Origin: Strigops habroptila
Taxonomy: Eukaryota > Chordata > Aves > Psittaciformes > Psittacidae
Reading direction: 5' to 3'
DNA: 64,000 nt
Assembly: GCF_004027225.2 (NCBI RefSeq)
Contig: NC_044278.2
Span: forward strand, 66,621,423 to 66,685,422
The stretch's first letter is position 1. Every line of letters begins with the position of its first letter. The notes under the pieces were generated by a model. It ran no database searches and was not told the DNA's origin. It saw only the letters and a list, made by a program, of their open reading frames with translations. Both the position numbers and the translations under genes were made by a program. Shown here piece by piece: positions 12,961 to 24,567 of the stretch.

Positions 12961-14415
12961 TGAGCTCTTCATGCTCACTATTTTTTGTCACCCCATGAAT
13001 CCTGGATTCCTTTTGATACAGCGTGACATATCTCCGAAAGATGGGATGGTGGATGTTGAATGATGATATATACCTTCCATGTCTGTTGACCTCAGTGGGA
13101 GGTGAAAACGCTCTGCTACCATCAAGTCTGGGAGACTAAATGATTAGGTTGCAAAAAAGAGATCCTGCGTGCTCCTTTGCAAGGACACTGCACTCTGAAA
13201 TTCAGTCTTATATCTTGTATGTGTTCTGTCATAGGTATAATTGAATTTGTAATCTGCTCTCACAAATCTAAAATTGATTTTGAAAAACTGTTTGATCCAT
13301 AACTTTTGAGTGGCAGAACTTTACCAACTGTACCACATTCTGAAAATGATATGAAAGTGCTAGACCTAGCCAATTCAAAACAACTAAAATTAAACACAAT
13401 GTCATTTATTTTTGTATAGTTTCCTTTACGTCCTATATTAAAGAATGATTTAAAAAAAAAACACTAAAAAATAAGGATTGTCATTCTTTGCACCTTTAAT
13501 TTTAGATTTTTTTATTTTAACTAATTAAATTAATTGCATAATAATTAATCATTATAATGGAGAAAAGTGAAAACTTTCAATTAGTTTATTTTTTCCTGCA
13601 TTCTACTGCTTGCATTAATACAACAGTCCAAAGAGAATAATTCTAGCTAGTTTAATGAATAATCTGAAAGGGAATGATTTATCTCCATGAACCACACACA
13701 TAGCTAAACTCCTCCTGTGCCAGTCTTTGAACTTATATTGTCTTTGCTTTGTTCTTTAGGCGCGTGTGCACACACACACCCCCTCCCATCAAATATTTCA
13801 CACAATAAAAAGAAGGTTATAATGGAAACAAGACAGCTCCTTAGAGAGTTGGTCATTGTATGCTCTAGTGGCTTAAGAATATTCAATTCCTGGTTCTTTG
13901 GAGAAGTATTTCTCAACCTAAGAGTGTTGCCTCCTGGGGAGGAGTGCAAGCAAACCCCTTAAAAAAAAAAAAAAAAGGGACAAAAAAAATTTTTTTCTTT
14001 CAGCTTTGTTTTCAGTTAAAACTCAGCAAAGACTAAGTCACAAAGGCTCACCATGTGAAGAAAATGATGACGCAAGCAACGAAAAAAATAAACCAAAGCA
14101 AACTGACAGATAGAGCTGTTTATTTTGTGCCTTGTAATTTGTAATATCAGACTGTGTTTTGAGTTTATGTTGCTGCATCTCCCTTTATTAAAACTCAGTG
14201 ACTGATTGTTAATTTCCTCTACTTAGAGGTGAACTAAACAAGTTTAAAGTGTTCTAGTGTAAAATCAAAATATGTGTATCCTCAGCATTCTACTATTTAC
14301 CATACATTTAAAAACAAAGGTGTATTCATTTTCCTAAAATAAATATATCAGACAAGCATAGAATTAAGTACTGCTGAATCCTATTTTAGCTGATAGTCCC
14401 TATCCATATTAAAAA

Positions 14416-14454
14416 TTAAATTTCAATTTGAAATTTAACTTCAATTTGAAGTTA
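14416..14454. repeat. Two abutting perfect palindromes
   Basis: 14416-14438 is an inverted repeat with 11-base arms around a single T. 14436-14454 is a second with 9-base arms around a single T. Both share the core TTCAATTTGAA, so the pair looks like a duplicated palindrome. It lies in very A/T-rich DNA, so chance is possible. Confidence 0.7.
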
Positions 14455-15003
14455 GATGTTATATTTATTTTAAATAAATAAATACACCTTTGCATTTAAA
14501 TGCATCTTGAATTTGAACTACTTCCACTTTTTATAGCCTACCAGAAAGTTCATGCCTAAAAGACTATGTTTGAACACAGCAAAAAATGGTACTATGGAGG
14601 TCTTCACACATATAGGTTAAAAGTTTACCGAGTGATGCAATGTGAAACTTTCAGACCACTGTGATGTGGAACTTCATTACAAGATTGTATTATTATTTTC
14701 CCTCATGAAGCAACACTGCTTTCCATATAAACCACACATTGATCATCGCTGTAAACACATGTATGCCACTACTCCTGGAAGATACATTTCAAAACAGGAA
14801 AATATGTATTATCTGTAGTAACAAATATTGAATAAGAGAAGAATATGAAGATAGCTTATAGTTCATATTCTTTACCCTCAATGATACTCATGGTGTGAGG
14901 ATGGTATATGTTTACACTAGAAAATGAACAGGTGAACAGCAACCCTAAAAAAACCAGTTTGTTGCCAGACCTATAGCCACTTCAATGAGAGGGTTAAAAA
15001 GTC

Positions 15004-15033
15004 ATAAATAAATAAATAAATAAATAAATAAAA
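15004..15033. repeat. (AAAT)n microsatellite
   Basis: Seven consecutive AAAT/ATAA units with no interruption. Confidence 0.93.
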
Positions 15034-15828
15034 GCAGTAATTTAATATTCACAGAGGCACCTGACATTCCGTAAAAGTGCTATGTACTTAATTCCTCTCT
15101 GCCTAACACTATAGTCTGTTTTCCTAGCTGAAAATACTAAATCAAGAACCTCATGATCACCAGTGGTTCTTTTCCCCTTCTATATACTACGGTTACATTG
15201 TCTGTAACCAGCTTCTGTTTTACCACAGTAGTTTTGGAAGGACTAGATTTCAAAGAGATTTTAAGATATTTTTCATGCATTCATTGTTTTCATTTCATCT
15301 TTGTCACATTTCTTTTAAAGCATGTAAGAACAGCTACAAATGAAGACCACCCACAGTCCTCTGTACAGCCCTCTGCAAACCTGTGTTGATAGAAATATTC
15401 TAAAATTTGCAAATGTCAGTGAAATAAAAGATATAACTAGCCTTGATTACTTCTTGTCTGAAGCTGTTTCTCTTTCTTTGTGAATATTCCCTGTATTGAT
15501 ATATACTTATTCATAGTTTGTCTAGAGAGAATGCATCTAAAAATAATAAACCCCAGAAATTTGGATGGTTTCCTTATTAGTTTTGTGCATTTATATTCAT
15601 ATATATGCTTGTTCTGAAGTCATAACCTTGGAAACAAAATTTTCATGACATAAAGTAGACAGAAGTTTATTTGTAACACTTCCACTGATTACGTTTCAAT
15701 AGGTGTAAACTCCAAATTTTCACTTAACAAGCATAGTTCCAGTCACATTTATATCCAAACACTTACACCAGGATATGGTGAACCTTGGATTCCCCTCAGA
15801 GTTAGCAACCTAAAAATAATATTGATTA

Positions 15829-15895
15829 AAAAAAAAAACAAAAAACAAAAAACAAAAACCCCAAAAATCAAAAAAAAAAAACCCAACAAAAAACA
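15829..15895. repeat. A/C-rich low-complexity tract
   Basis: A runs broken by C and CCCC, with CAAAAAA units repeated near the start. It is similar in style to the tracts at 640-720 and 7241-7288. No gene precedes it. Confidence 0.8.
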
Positions 15896-16916
15896 GTGAT
15901 AATTTATTCCTGTTTCTTTTTCTTCCCAGGTTGGGGCATATATGGTCAGAAACAGGAAATTGTTTTCTTGGTGACCTGTTCTAGGAAGACGTAATGCCAG
16001 ACAGGTATCCTTAAAATGGTACAATCTGGAAGATTAATAGGCAAGTTTTTAAGTGGGTAATAAATGGATTTAGGTAGAAACTAGTGAGTGAACCTGAAAG
16101 AAAGCTGGTTGCATACAGAAAGGGAGGGGACCAATAACATTTTCTTATAACTTGAGACTGGGAATCTTTTTTATATAGAAAATAACAGAAGAACGTGATG
16201 AACTCGGAAGAAATGCAGAGGAAATTAAATTTACATTAAAATCTGCAAGACTCTCCAGTTGTACAGTGATAGAAATGTCACTTGTAAACCATATGCCATC
16301 CACTGGAAACTTTTCCCTGAGAAAAAAAAAGATCTTCATGCATTTAATGATATTAGGCTGTGATAGAATGTAGTATGGAAAACAAAAAGCGTTCAAAGCT
16401 ATATTTGCAATACAGTTTGAAAGTATTGCTGCTATTAGATAAGATACCTCATCTGGAAAACTATGCACAGCTGATTATGCATAGTAAGACAAGACTTTGT
16501 CCAGCTTTGACAGAATGGCAGGTTAGGAGAATGATCAGGAGTGTGGTCACAGCAGCTACAATGAAATACTGTCAAGTAATGTGCATTTTAGGCAGAACTG
16601 TATAATGACAAGAAGTTATTAAGAGTTTGGATCAGTAGTGCAGGTCACAACAAAAACATATGCTTCCACATGCATAATCAGAAAAAAGAAGAAAACATGG
16701 ACTTCCATGAATAACTCCATGTGCCAATTCCATACGTATGTTTCAAGAAGGATGAAATTAAGATGCTATTTAAACTAATGAAAAGTTACCTAAGGATTGT
16801 AATGTCAAGTTGCCATTTAGATGAACCATCTTTGACCATTTATTCTAGGTATCTGTGTATAAAATATATTTTGGCAGCCAGGCGTGATTTTTTTTCTTAT
16901 TCTTTTTACCTAATAT

Positions 16917-16946
<30 letters not shown>
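16917..16946. repeat. A-rich homopolymer (A17 G A12)
   Basis: Seventeen A, one G, twelve A. It is simple sequence with no associated retrocopy visible. Confidence 0.9.
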
Positions 16947-16947
<1 letters not shown>

Positions 16948-18771
16948 TTTTTCTTTGGCTTCCAGCCCTATCGAGCTAATCATATTTTTTCTATAGTCTT
17001 TGTACTTTTATGAATTGAATAAATATATTCTTTTTTTTCCATGTCACTGTCATCTACTTTCAATTTGGACTTCTCTTTCACAAACCTTTTCTTTAATTTT
17101 TCCATATTTTTGTATGTACTTTATCTTTATTTTAGCTGTGTTTTGTCTGTATTTCCTCTCTCTGCATCTTTGTTATCTTCTTTTTATTTTTTGCCAGGTT
17201 GATAGCTGGTTCGGGTTCTATGTGGTGCCCTCCCTGTATTACGGATCTCATAGAAAGTGAACTGTAAGCATTGTCGTATTTTCTCATGGCTTCCACAGCA
17301 GGCATGTGCCCAAATTTGTGCTTGCAGAGATATATGCACTTAAAAGTAAGCAAACAAATGTATTCCATTAGATATATGACAGGTCAATTAACAGGCAGTT
17401 ATTCAGATTGTATTAAATTTTCATTTTTAGAAGGAATCAGCGTCACAATGAAATTATATATCACCCTTCAAGTAAACATAGACTGCCTGCCAAATCTGCC
17501 TTTCATGAAGATAAAGCCTAGAACTCCATCTATCATTTTTCAACTTTCAATGGTTTTAGTACTTGTATTAGTAATAGAAGCTGTCTTTTGTGGGAGCTCA
17601 GTTTCAATTTTGCACTCTTCAATGAGTTCTTCAAGCCCTTAAAATGGCTGGACTCAATATTCTCTCTTGAAAAAAATAAGCTGCTTTCTGTGTCCAGGAA
17701 CAATCTTCTGCCATAGGCAATCTACGACTCCAGTGTTTTTTGGTATATTTTGCTGACTTTTTATTTGAGTTTTTTTTTTACTTTTGATTACACAGGAGTG
17801 AAAATCCTCATTGACTGGAAGAGTTTTCAAGTATTTCCGTAAAATTCACCAACAAACAAATAAAATACAACAACAAACAAATGAGAAATGCAGGTTTTTT
17901 TCCCACAAGGAAATTAAGATGACTGACAAAAGGATGGATCTTACCTCTTTGGCCACAGATTCACAAAACATAAACATTCACCCTCTGCCATACAAAGGCC
18001 CCATAATTAAGCAAAAATAATATTTAGAGGCTGCTTATGAATGGTAGCATGGGTAGGAGAGGATTTTTGTGCAACCGATGAAGAAAACAGATGTGCTTGC
18101 AGCTGCATGCTCTAAACCTGTTCCTTGTTTGGAAAAGTCTGATGCTGTTTCTTGTTTGCTGGCATAAATGGGGTCTACTGTATTTCAGTGCAGTCTTGAA
18201 ATATATTTGGTGGAAATATAATCTTTAAAGGAATTTTGGTCATAAATGCAATCACCAATCTCCTGACGTGCAGGAACAGAGCAAGGGAATTATTCAACTA
18301 AATGCCTTCCTGTTTCTAATATTGTGATAGCTTTTGTAACTTCCCAAGACAAAATGCATACTTAAGTCCACAACTTAATGCATCTGGTCTTGTTCACAGC
18401 TTTTATATGATTGAGAGAATGGGTTATAACACTATTCCTAGCATTTTTCTATTTTATTAGTGGGCATCGTAAGATCTTTGTGACTTTCACCTTGGTTGAT
18501 ACATTACAGGCACTCTCTGAGAATTTTATTACCAACTTACTGATTTAATTTACTTATAATATTACCAAAAAAGAAAAAAAACACTTATTCCAAAGGATTA
18601 CTTTATTTGTTCGGTCTTGCGCTTTTCAGACTTGTATCACTGAAGTACTTCTATGTTGTGTGTCCCTGAATGTGTGTTGAACTGAGAATCTGGATAATTT
18701 GGTGACTAAGAGCCATAAGCACATCTGACAAAATTAAGGACCATAGCATTCTCTGTCTTAAAAGACAAAGA

Positions 18772-18799
18772 TTTTTTTTTCTTTTTTTTTTTTTTTTTT
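18772..18799. repeat. T-rich homopolymer
   Basis: Eight T, one C and then a long T run. It is simple sequence. Confidence 0.85.
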
Positions 18800-21700
18800 A
18801 AGCTATCAGCAATTTTGGGTGCATACATGAGATAACCAGAAAAGACTTGATTCTCAAGAGCTGGATACTGAGCATGCTTGAGGGGAGTTCCTCTCCGGTG
18901 TCAGTTTTAAAGCTATCTCTCCTTAAAATATCTTGTTCTGTTAGGTTGAAAATCTTATATTGAAGTTATTTATTATAATATTCAGTTGGAAAGATGTAAG
19001 AAAATCCTAAATAAAGCTTGGTAGATGGTGAGGAAATAATCTTCTGGGAAGTTACTAACTTACCTACAGTTCAAAATTAAGAACTTTTTTGATCCCTCAC
19101 TAATGCCAACAAGAGCAGTGCAATAACCTCTGTCTAGCACTGAAATTTCTTAATTACCTCCATGTCTCCGAGTTACTCTGAGGAAGAGCACAGCTTGTCC
19201 TAGCACACTGTATTGTTTTCTAGTATCCAGCTAAGTGGCAAGCAACAAGAGAGAAATGGGTTAAGGGTAAAGGCTTGGTATGCCAGAAAAGGACACTGAG
19301 AGAGTAAAAATGAAGTTTAAAACAGATTTTTGGGAAGTAAACCCAGCATCCAGAGAGGTGTTTAATGGGGCTGCCTGCTCAGATCTTCTTAAGCATTTTT
19401 GAAAATCATATCCATGCTATTTCATTTGTGGTTCAGAATAGCTATTTTTTCTCTCATATTTAATTGATTAATATTTTCTAATGCTAACTATGGCATTTTA
19501 ATTTCCTCTCAAATACATCCTATTTTGTCAGCCCTCTAATGGGATACATTTACCACATCAACACCTTACAAGAAAGGCAAGGCTAGTGATGGTAGAAATT
19601 TTCTTATGTCTTCCTATCGAATTAAATCCTGTAATTTGAATAGGAATTTTGGGGGAAAAATAGGAGCAAAAGTATCATTCATCACAAAGCAAGCCACTTT
19701 GCCAGTAATAGAATGGAGCACTTTCAAAGGTGAAGACAAACAGGAAAATGATTGTGTGACTCTATCCCCAGATATACTGATATTTAAATGACAATCTGTG
19801 AGAGCCTTGCCTGTGGACTTTCTAGGAGTGAGTTCTGTTCAATTTATGGTTTCTAAAAGAGAGGATGAAGACTGCTGTTTTGACAGGGCTTTGTGACCCC
19901 GTAACAAGAGCTGTCCATATAGTGCTCAGAGACAGATGAGTTCCTAACTTAAAAATAATGTCCTGAGACCACTTTGTGAGGGCTGAGCTCATTAACTTGC
20001 CACAAAAAGAATCAGTATCAAATTTCTAAAAGCATTTCATCTTAATCCGTTTGCAACTGAAGTTATAGCCTCCCTACCATTGGTTGGAAACTGTATAGAC
20101 AAGTATTATATGTTAAAACTCAGTCTAGTCCATGATTAATCCCCCTGACTTCAGTGTGATTTAGTTAAAAATCATGAAAGTGTCAAGATGTTTTTCTACA
20201 CTTGGGTAACTTACACATCAGTAAGAGAACAATAACTTTAAAGCCATTGCTATCAGGTACTCATTTTCTTCATACAAAGGAGAACGGTTTTGTGGTCAGA
20301 GAGAACATAAGCAAGAAAAATCCTGAATGTGTTACTTTTGGGGGCTGAGCACTGAGATAGACGGTGGGAAGCTTCTTCAGTCTTTCATTGCATAGTGTAA
20401 AATGCATGTCATCTAATTATTCTTCAGCCTAGTGATTAAAGAATTATCTAAAGCTGCTGCAGACGTAAGTCTGAATCTCCTCAGGCTCAAGAAAGAACTG
20501 AACATTGGCCTCCCACTTTTTTGGTAATTATCATGTCATTATAAAAGTACACTTCCCACACCACCTACATCCCTCCCTACGCTTCCCCCCTCTTCCAAAC
20601 TACTGTGTTCCTGATAGATGTCTAGCTTTACAGGAGTTTTCCAGCTCAAGAGCCTGTAGAGGCACCTAAACAGATCCTCAAATCTTTGGAGAAGGGATGC
20701 TTCAGAATAGCTTGTTACTAGCATTTTCAAAGCAGCCTCCCCTCCTGTTGCATTCTTTGAACCATCTTTTGCCAGCATCTTCTCTCAGTACACCATGTTT
20801 CTGGATGAAGTTAATCTAAATATCTCTACATTCCACTTTTTAAGTGGAGCTTGCTTGAGCCTATGAGATGGGTACCCAAACTCCTGCAAGCATTCCCTTT
20901 GCCACTAACTATCCCTTCACAAAAGCTGGTCTGATTCCAGAGTCAGAACCCTGATTCTCACACTTTCCAATAAATAAGAAACTGTCTCATTAAAGTAAAT
21001 TTCTCTGACAGAGCCTCACCCTTAACAATTAGGTGTTGCATCTGTATTTGAGAACAGATTTCCTCTTGCAAAGTGGGGATTTATGGCTGAAAGGATTTGG
21101 GATCAGAAACAATACTTCCTGCAAACACACAAACATTTCATGTAATTAAAATGTAATTTAATTCAACTACCACACTGGTAGCTTTATGCAATTGTCAGTA
21201 TAATTGTCCAAAATGCAAGTTTCTCTTGAGGTCATATTATGCTCTCTGTATTTATTTCACTAACTTCTGATTGCTTTTTACTTAGATTCTGACTCCTATA
21301 CTCTCCAGCACTGAAAATAGTCTTTCTCTATTACTTATTCATTGCTGTCCATCTTCACTTTTTCTCTGTATATTTATCCTTAGGTTCTTCTTTTCCCATT
21401 TATTTTTTTCTCCTGATTTGTTATTGACACTTCAGTCCCCTTCTGGGAATTCATTGCCTTTGGCTGCTCTTCTAAGTCTTTGCTCATCTCCCCATGAAGA
21501 AAAGGGGTAGAATGGGGCTTAAGCTTAATAGCTGGCAGGAAATGGAGTATAGATATTGCATATCTTTGTCTTAGCTGATGACTGGAGAAAAAAAGCCAGA
21601 GATATCTGCTGAAAGGTGTATAGGCAGAAAGAACATCTCAAAAGCTTGACACTTAGCTTCTGAATAGATTTTCTTTGCAGACTTCCTAGGGTATGCAAGG

Positions 21701-21868
21701 AAATAAGGGAATCAGTTGAAAGGCAAACTTCTGTCTGTCACACATCATATGCATGGTCATAGGAAATCTACTGCCAAGTATTAGCCCTTTCTCATCATCT
21801 CTAGAAAGTTTTAGGAAAATATGCAGGTTTATGGGATTAGGTTCCAACTTTGCTTCTTAGGGAACATT

Positions 21869-22452
21869 TGCCATGGTTTAGACCCAGCTGGTAACTCAGC
21901 ACCATGCAGCCGTTTGCTCACCACTCCCCTTCCCCCTGCTCTGTGTGGGATGGGGAGGAGAATCGAAAGAATGTGAACCTCAGGGGTTGAGATCAGAACA
22001 GTTTAATAACTAAAATAAAGTAAAATATAGTGATATTAGAAAGAATACCAATAAAACCAATTAATAATAATAATAATAAAAGGAAACAACAAGAGAAGAA
22101 ACCAAAGCTCAGAAAACACAAGTGATGCACAATGCAATTGCCCACCGCCTACTGGCTGATGCCCAGGCCCACCTAAACAGCAATCAATCCCTTCCAGGTA
22201 TGCGCTGTGGTATGGAATACCCCTTTGGCTAGTTAAGGTCAGGTGTTCTGTCTCTGCTTCCTCTTGACTTCCCATGCCCCTCCTCACTGGCAGAGCATGA
22301 GAGACTGAAAAGTCCTTAATCAGAGTAAACATTACTTAGCAACAACTAAAACATTGGTGTGTTATCAGTGTTGTTCTCAGACTCCTGCCAGAACAACACT
22401 GCACCAGCTACCAGGGAGAAAAATGTCTTTACTTCAGCTGAAACCAGAACAG
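21869..22452 (-). mobile_element. Solo LTR of an avian endogenous retrovirus (family A, copy 2)
   Basis: It is the same family as 8530-9133, reversed. On the minus strand it starts TGTTCTGGTTTCAGC and ends GTCTAAACCATGGCA, giving TG...CA ends. Length is about 584 bp. Shared blocks include the 'GGGGTTGAGAT' and 'AGTTTAATA' region, the 'GGTATGG' block and the 'TTAGCAACAACTAAAAC' block. An ATTAAA-type hexamer (minus strand) lies at 22002-22007, and an (AAT)n array at 22061-22080 is inserted in the R/U5 side. Compared with copy 1, the segment carrying the TATA box is missing around 22190-22205, so this copy probably lacks a core promoter. No internal viral genes flank it and no target-site duplication is evident. 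Confidence 0.82.
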
Positions 22453-23614
22453 TATCCACCCCTTACTCCGTACCATTTATGTCATGCTCAGGTCCCAGAT
22501 CAGAAAACTGTATGTAAAAGTGATTAAATTCTCCTTGTACCTAAGAAAACGTTTAACAGGCTATATCCTACCATGTTTATTGAACCTATGTTAGTGACAT
22601 GTCCTATCACTCATGTGTCATAACAAAAAGACTACCTCTTAACTTGAGCAGAGCTATGTCTCCAGTTTTTATCTGGACAATGAATGTAATATTTTTCTGG
22701 CCCTATATATTCAAACTTAACCAAAGGCATTTTAATCACAGTTACTGCTTAGAAAATCTTTAGCCTTTTCTAGCCGGTAAGTCAACTATTGTGACAAGGT
22801 TCACTGAAGTTTCATGTAAGACATTCCACAAATACTGACTAAAAAAACTGACATTTTTGGCTTTTAAACAACATTATCCAGAGAACAAACCAAAATTCCT
22901 ACCACAAACTAATGAATTGATTGTTCATTTAATTTCAGGAATATAAGTATATACAAAGCTACCATCATCAGTAAATACAAGAAAAAACTCTTCCCCCAAA
23001 TGTTGTCTGATTCTCTGAGTTTGCTGCAGCTACCAACTTTGCTAATGTCCATCTCCTCTACTATTTGCATGATTAAACTCAGTAAACTCTCAATGAATAT
23101 TCCATGTGATTTGTATTTGAAAACAAATAAAAAGGGAAAGCTCTTAAACTTATGGAGAAATCTGCCTTAGTGCTCTGTAGCCATGAAAGTGAAGGATTTA
23201 CATACTAAAATGTCTTCATGTGCTCAAATCATGCAAATTCCTTAAAAACATTTCCCAGGAATAGATTTGTATTTTCTTCTATGATTCTATGATTCTATTG
23301 CAACAGGAAAGTATAACATCTACACCTGAAATCAACCTTTGTCCAAACATAAGAAATTGGAAATATGTTTCTAAAACCAGAATTAACTCTCTTTACCCTT
23401 AATAGCTTCTGAAAAGCTGAATTTTTTGTCCTTCTCTTATTTCACCACATCTCTTTCTCCTTCTCTTAAAAAAGTAAATGTCTAGATTTTTACATCTCAT
23501 TATTTTTTTGCTAAGCCTTTCACTTCACTTGATACCCATCTTCTGTCACTCATTAGCTTAATTTTTTTATACCATGGTTTAAATAATCAATATAATAATA
23601 TTTATGTATAATAA
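22453..23614. other. A/T-rich spacer between two solo LTRs
   Basis: No gene is seen. It contains the short CR1-like tail at 23277-23299. The sequence between the LTRs is not retroviral, and the two LTRs belong to different families in opposite orientation, so they are not the two ends of one provirus. Confidence 0.65.
23277..23299 (+). mobile_element. Possible bare CR1 3' tail
   Basis: TTCTATGA occurs twice, followed by TTCTATT, with the exact 8-base period and sequence of the CR1 3' terminal repeat. No CR1 body precedes it. It may be an extremely 5'-truncated CR1 insertion or a chance octamer repeat. Confidence 0.45.
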
Positions 23615-24101
23615 TGTATTGCGTTTACATGGAAAGATTGAGGTAGTGGGAGGTCTACAGTGGTGGCTTCTGTGAGAAGCTGCTAGAAGCTTTCCTTCTG
23701 TCTGATTGACAGAGGCAATGCCAGATGGCTCCAAGAAGGACCCACCACTAGCCAAGGCTGAGCACATTAGCGATGGTGGTAGCTCTGTGATAACATATTG
23801 CAGAAGGGGAAAAAAAACCCCTCAGAACAGCAGCCAGAGGAGAGGAGTGAGAATATGGGAGCGAAACAACTTGGCAGAAACCAAGGTCAATGAAGAAAGA
23901 GGGGAGGAGGTGCTCTAGGCAGAACCTGGAAGATCCAGGAAGAGATTCCGCACAGCCCATGGTGCAGCCTATGGTGAGGCAGGCTGTGCCCCTGCAGCTC
24001 ATGGAGGTCCATGGTGGAGCAGATACTCACCTGCAGCTCATGGAGTACCCCACAACAGAGCAGGGGGATGCCCAAAGGAGGATGTGACCCCATGAAAAGC
24101 C

Positions 24102-24353
24102 CACACTGGAGCAGTCTCCTGGCAGGACATGTGGCCCCGTGGAGAGAGGAGCCCACACTGGAGCAGGTTTGCTGCAGGACTTGTGACCTCATAGGGGAAC
24201 ACACTGGAGCAGCCTGTTCCCGAAGGTCTGCACCCTGTGGAAGGGACCCCACGCTGGAGCAATTCATGAAGAACTGCAGTTCATGGGAAAGACTCACATT
24301 GGAGAAGTTCAGAGAGGACTGTCTCCCATGGAAGGGGCCCCTTGCTGGAGCAG
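24102..24353 (+). repeat. Degenerate ~45-52 bp tandem array inside the LTR
   Basis: A 13-base motif (CACACTGGAGCAG and variants) begins at 24102, 24154, 24200, 24250, 24295 and 24341, giving spacings of 52, 46, 50, 45 and 46 bases. Between motifs lie related 'GGACxTGTGACC' and 'CATGGAAGGG' blocks. This is a six-unit diverged minisatellite that forms the U3-side body of the LTR. Confidence 0.85.
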
Positions 24354-24561
24354 GGGAAGAGTGTGTAAAGGAGGAAGGAGCAGCAGTGACAACATGTGAC
24401 GAACTGACCAAAACCCACATTCCCTGTCCCCCTGTGCCACTTTTGGGGAGGAGGTAAAGAAAATCAGAAGTGAAATTGAGCCAGGAAGAAGGTAGGGATC
24501 AGGAGAAAGTGATCTTAAGATTTAGTTTTCTTTCTCATTATCCTACTCTGATTTGATTGGT

Positions 24562-24567
24562 AATAAA
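24562..24567 (+). promoter_or_regulatory. LTR polyadenylation signal
   Basis: AATAAA lies about 190 bases before the LTR end, at the expected place on the R side of this family, followed by a T-rich stretch. Confidence 0.6.

Larger units (their letters stand above)
10834..21868. other. 11 kb of A/T-rich DNA without a recognised gene or transposon
   Basis: Only simple sequence can be supported: the GATAT microsatellite (12886-12960), an A16 run near 13961, paired palindromes (14416-14454), an AAAT array (15004-15033), A/C-rich tracts (15829-15895), an A-rich run (16917-16946) and a T-rich run (18772-18799). The longest open frame (17271-17642, plus, 123 codons) has a low-complexity hydrophobic and serine-rich end, no recognisable domain, and a length that one would expect once by chance in this much sequence. 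Confidence 0.55.

Noticed and set aside
17271..17642. 123-codon open frame as a small gene
   Set aside because: Low-complexity hydrophobic and serine-rich end, no domain, and about one frame of this length is expected by chance in this much A/T-rich sequence.
22036..22332. 98-codon minus-strand frame as a gene
   Set aside because: It lies within the solo LTR at 21869-22452 and has no viral or host protein similarity.
23887..24420. 177-codon minus-strand frame, with a 148-codon plus-strand frame overlapping it, as proteins
   Set aside because: Both lie wholly inside the ERVL-type LTR and follow its GC-rich tandem array. The regular Cys/Pro-rich pattern is the repeat unit translated, not a gene.
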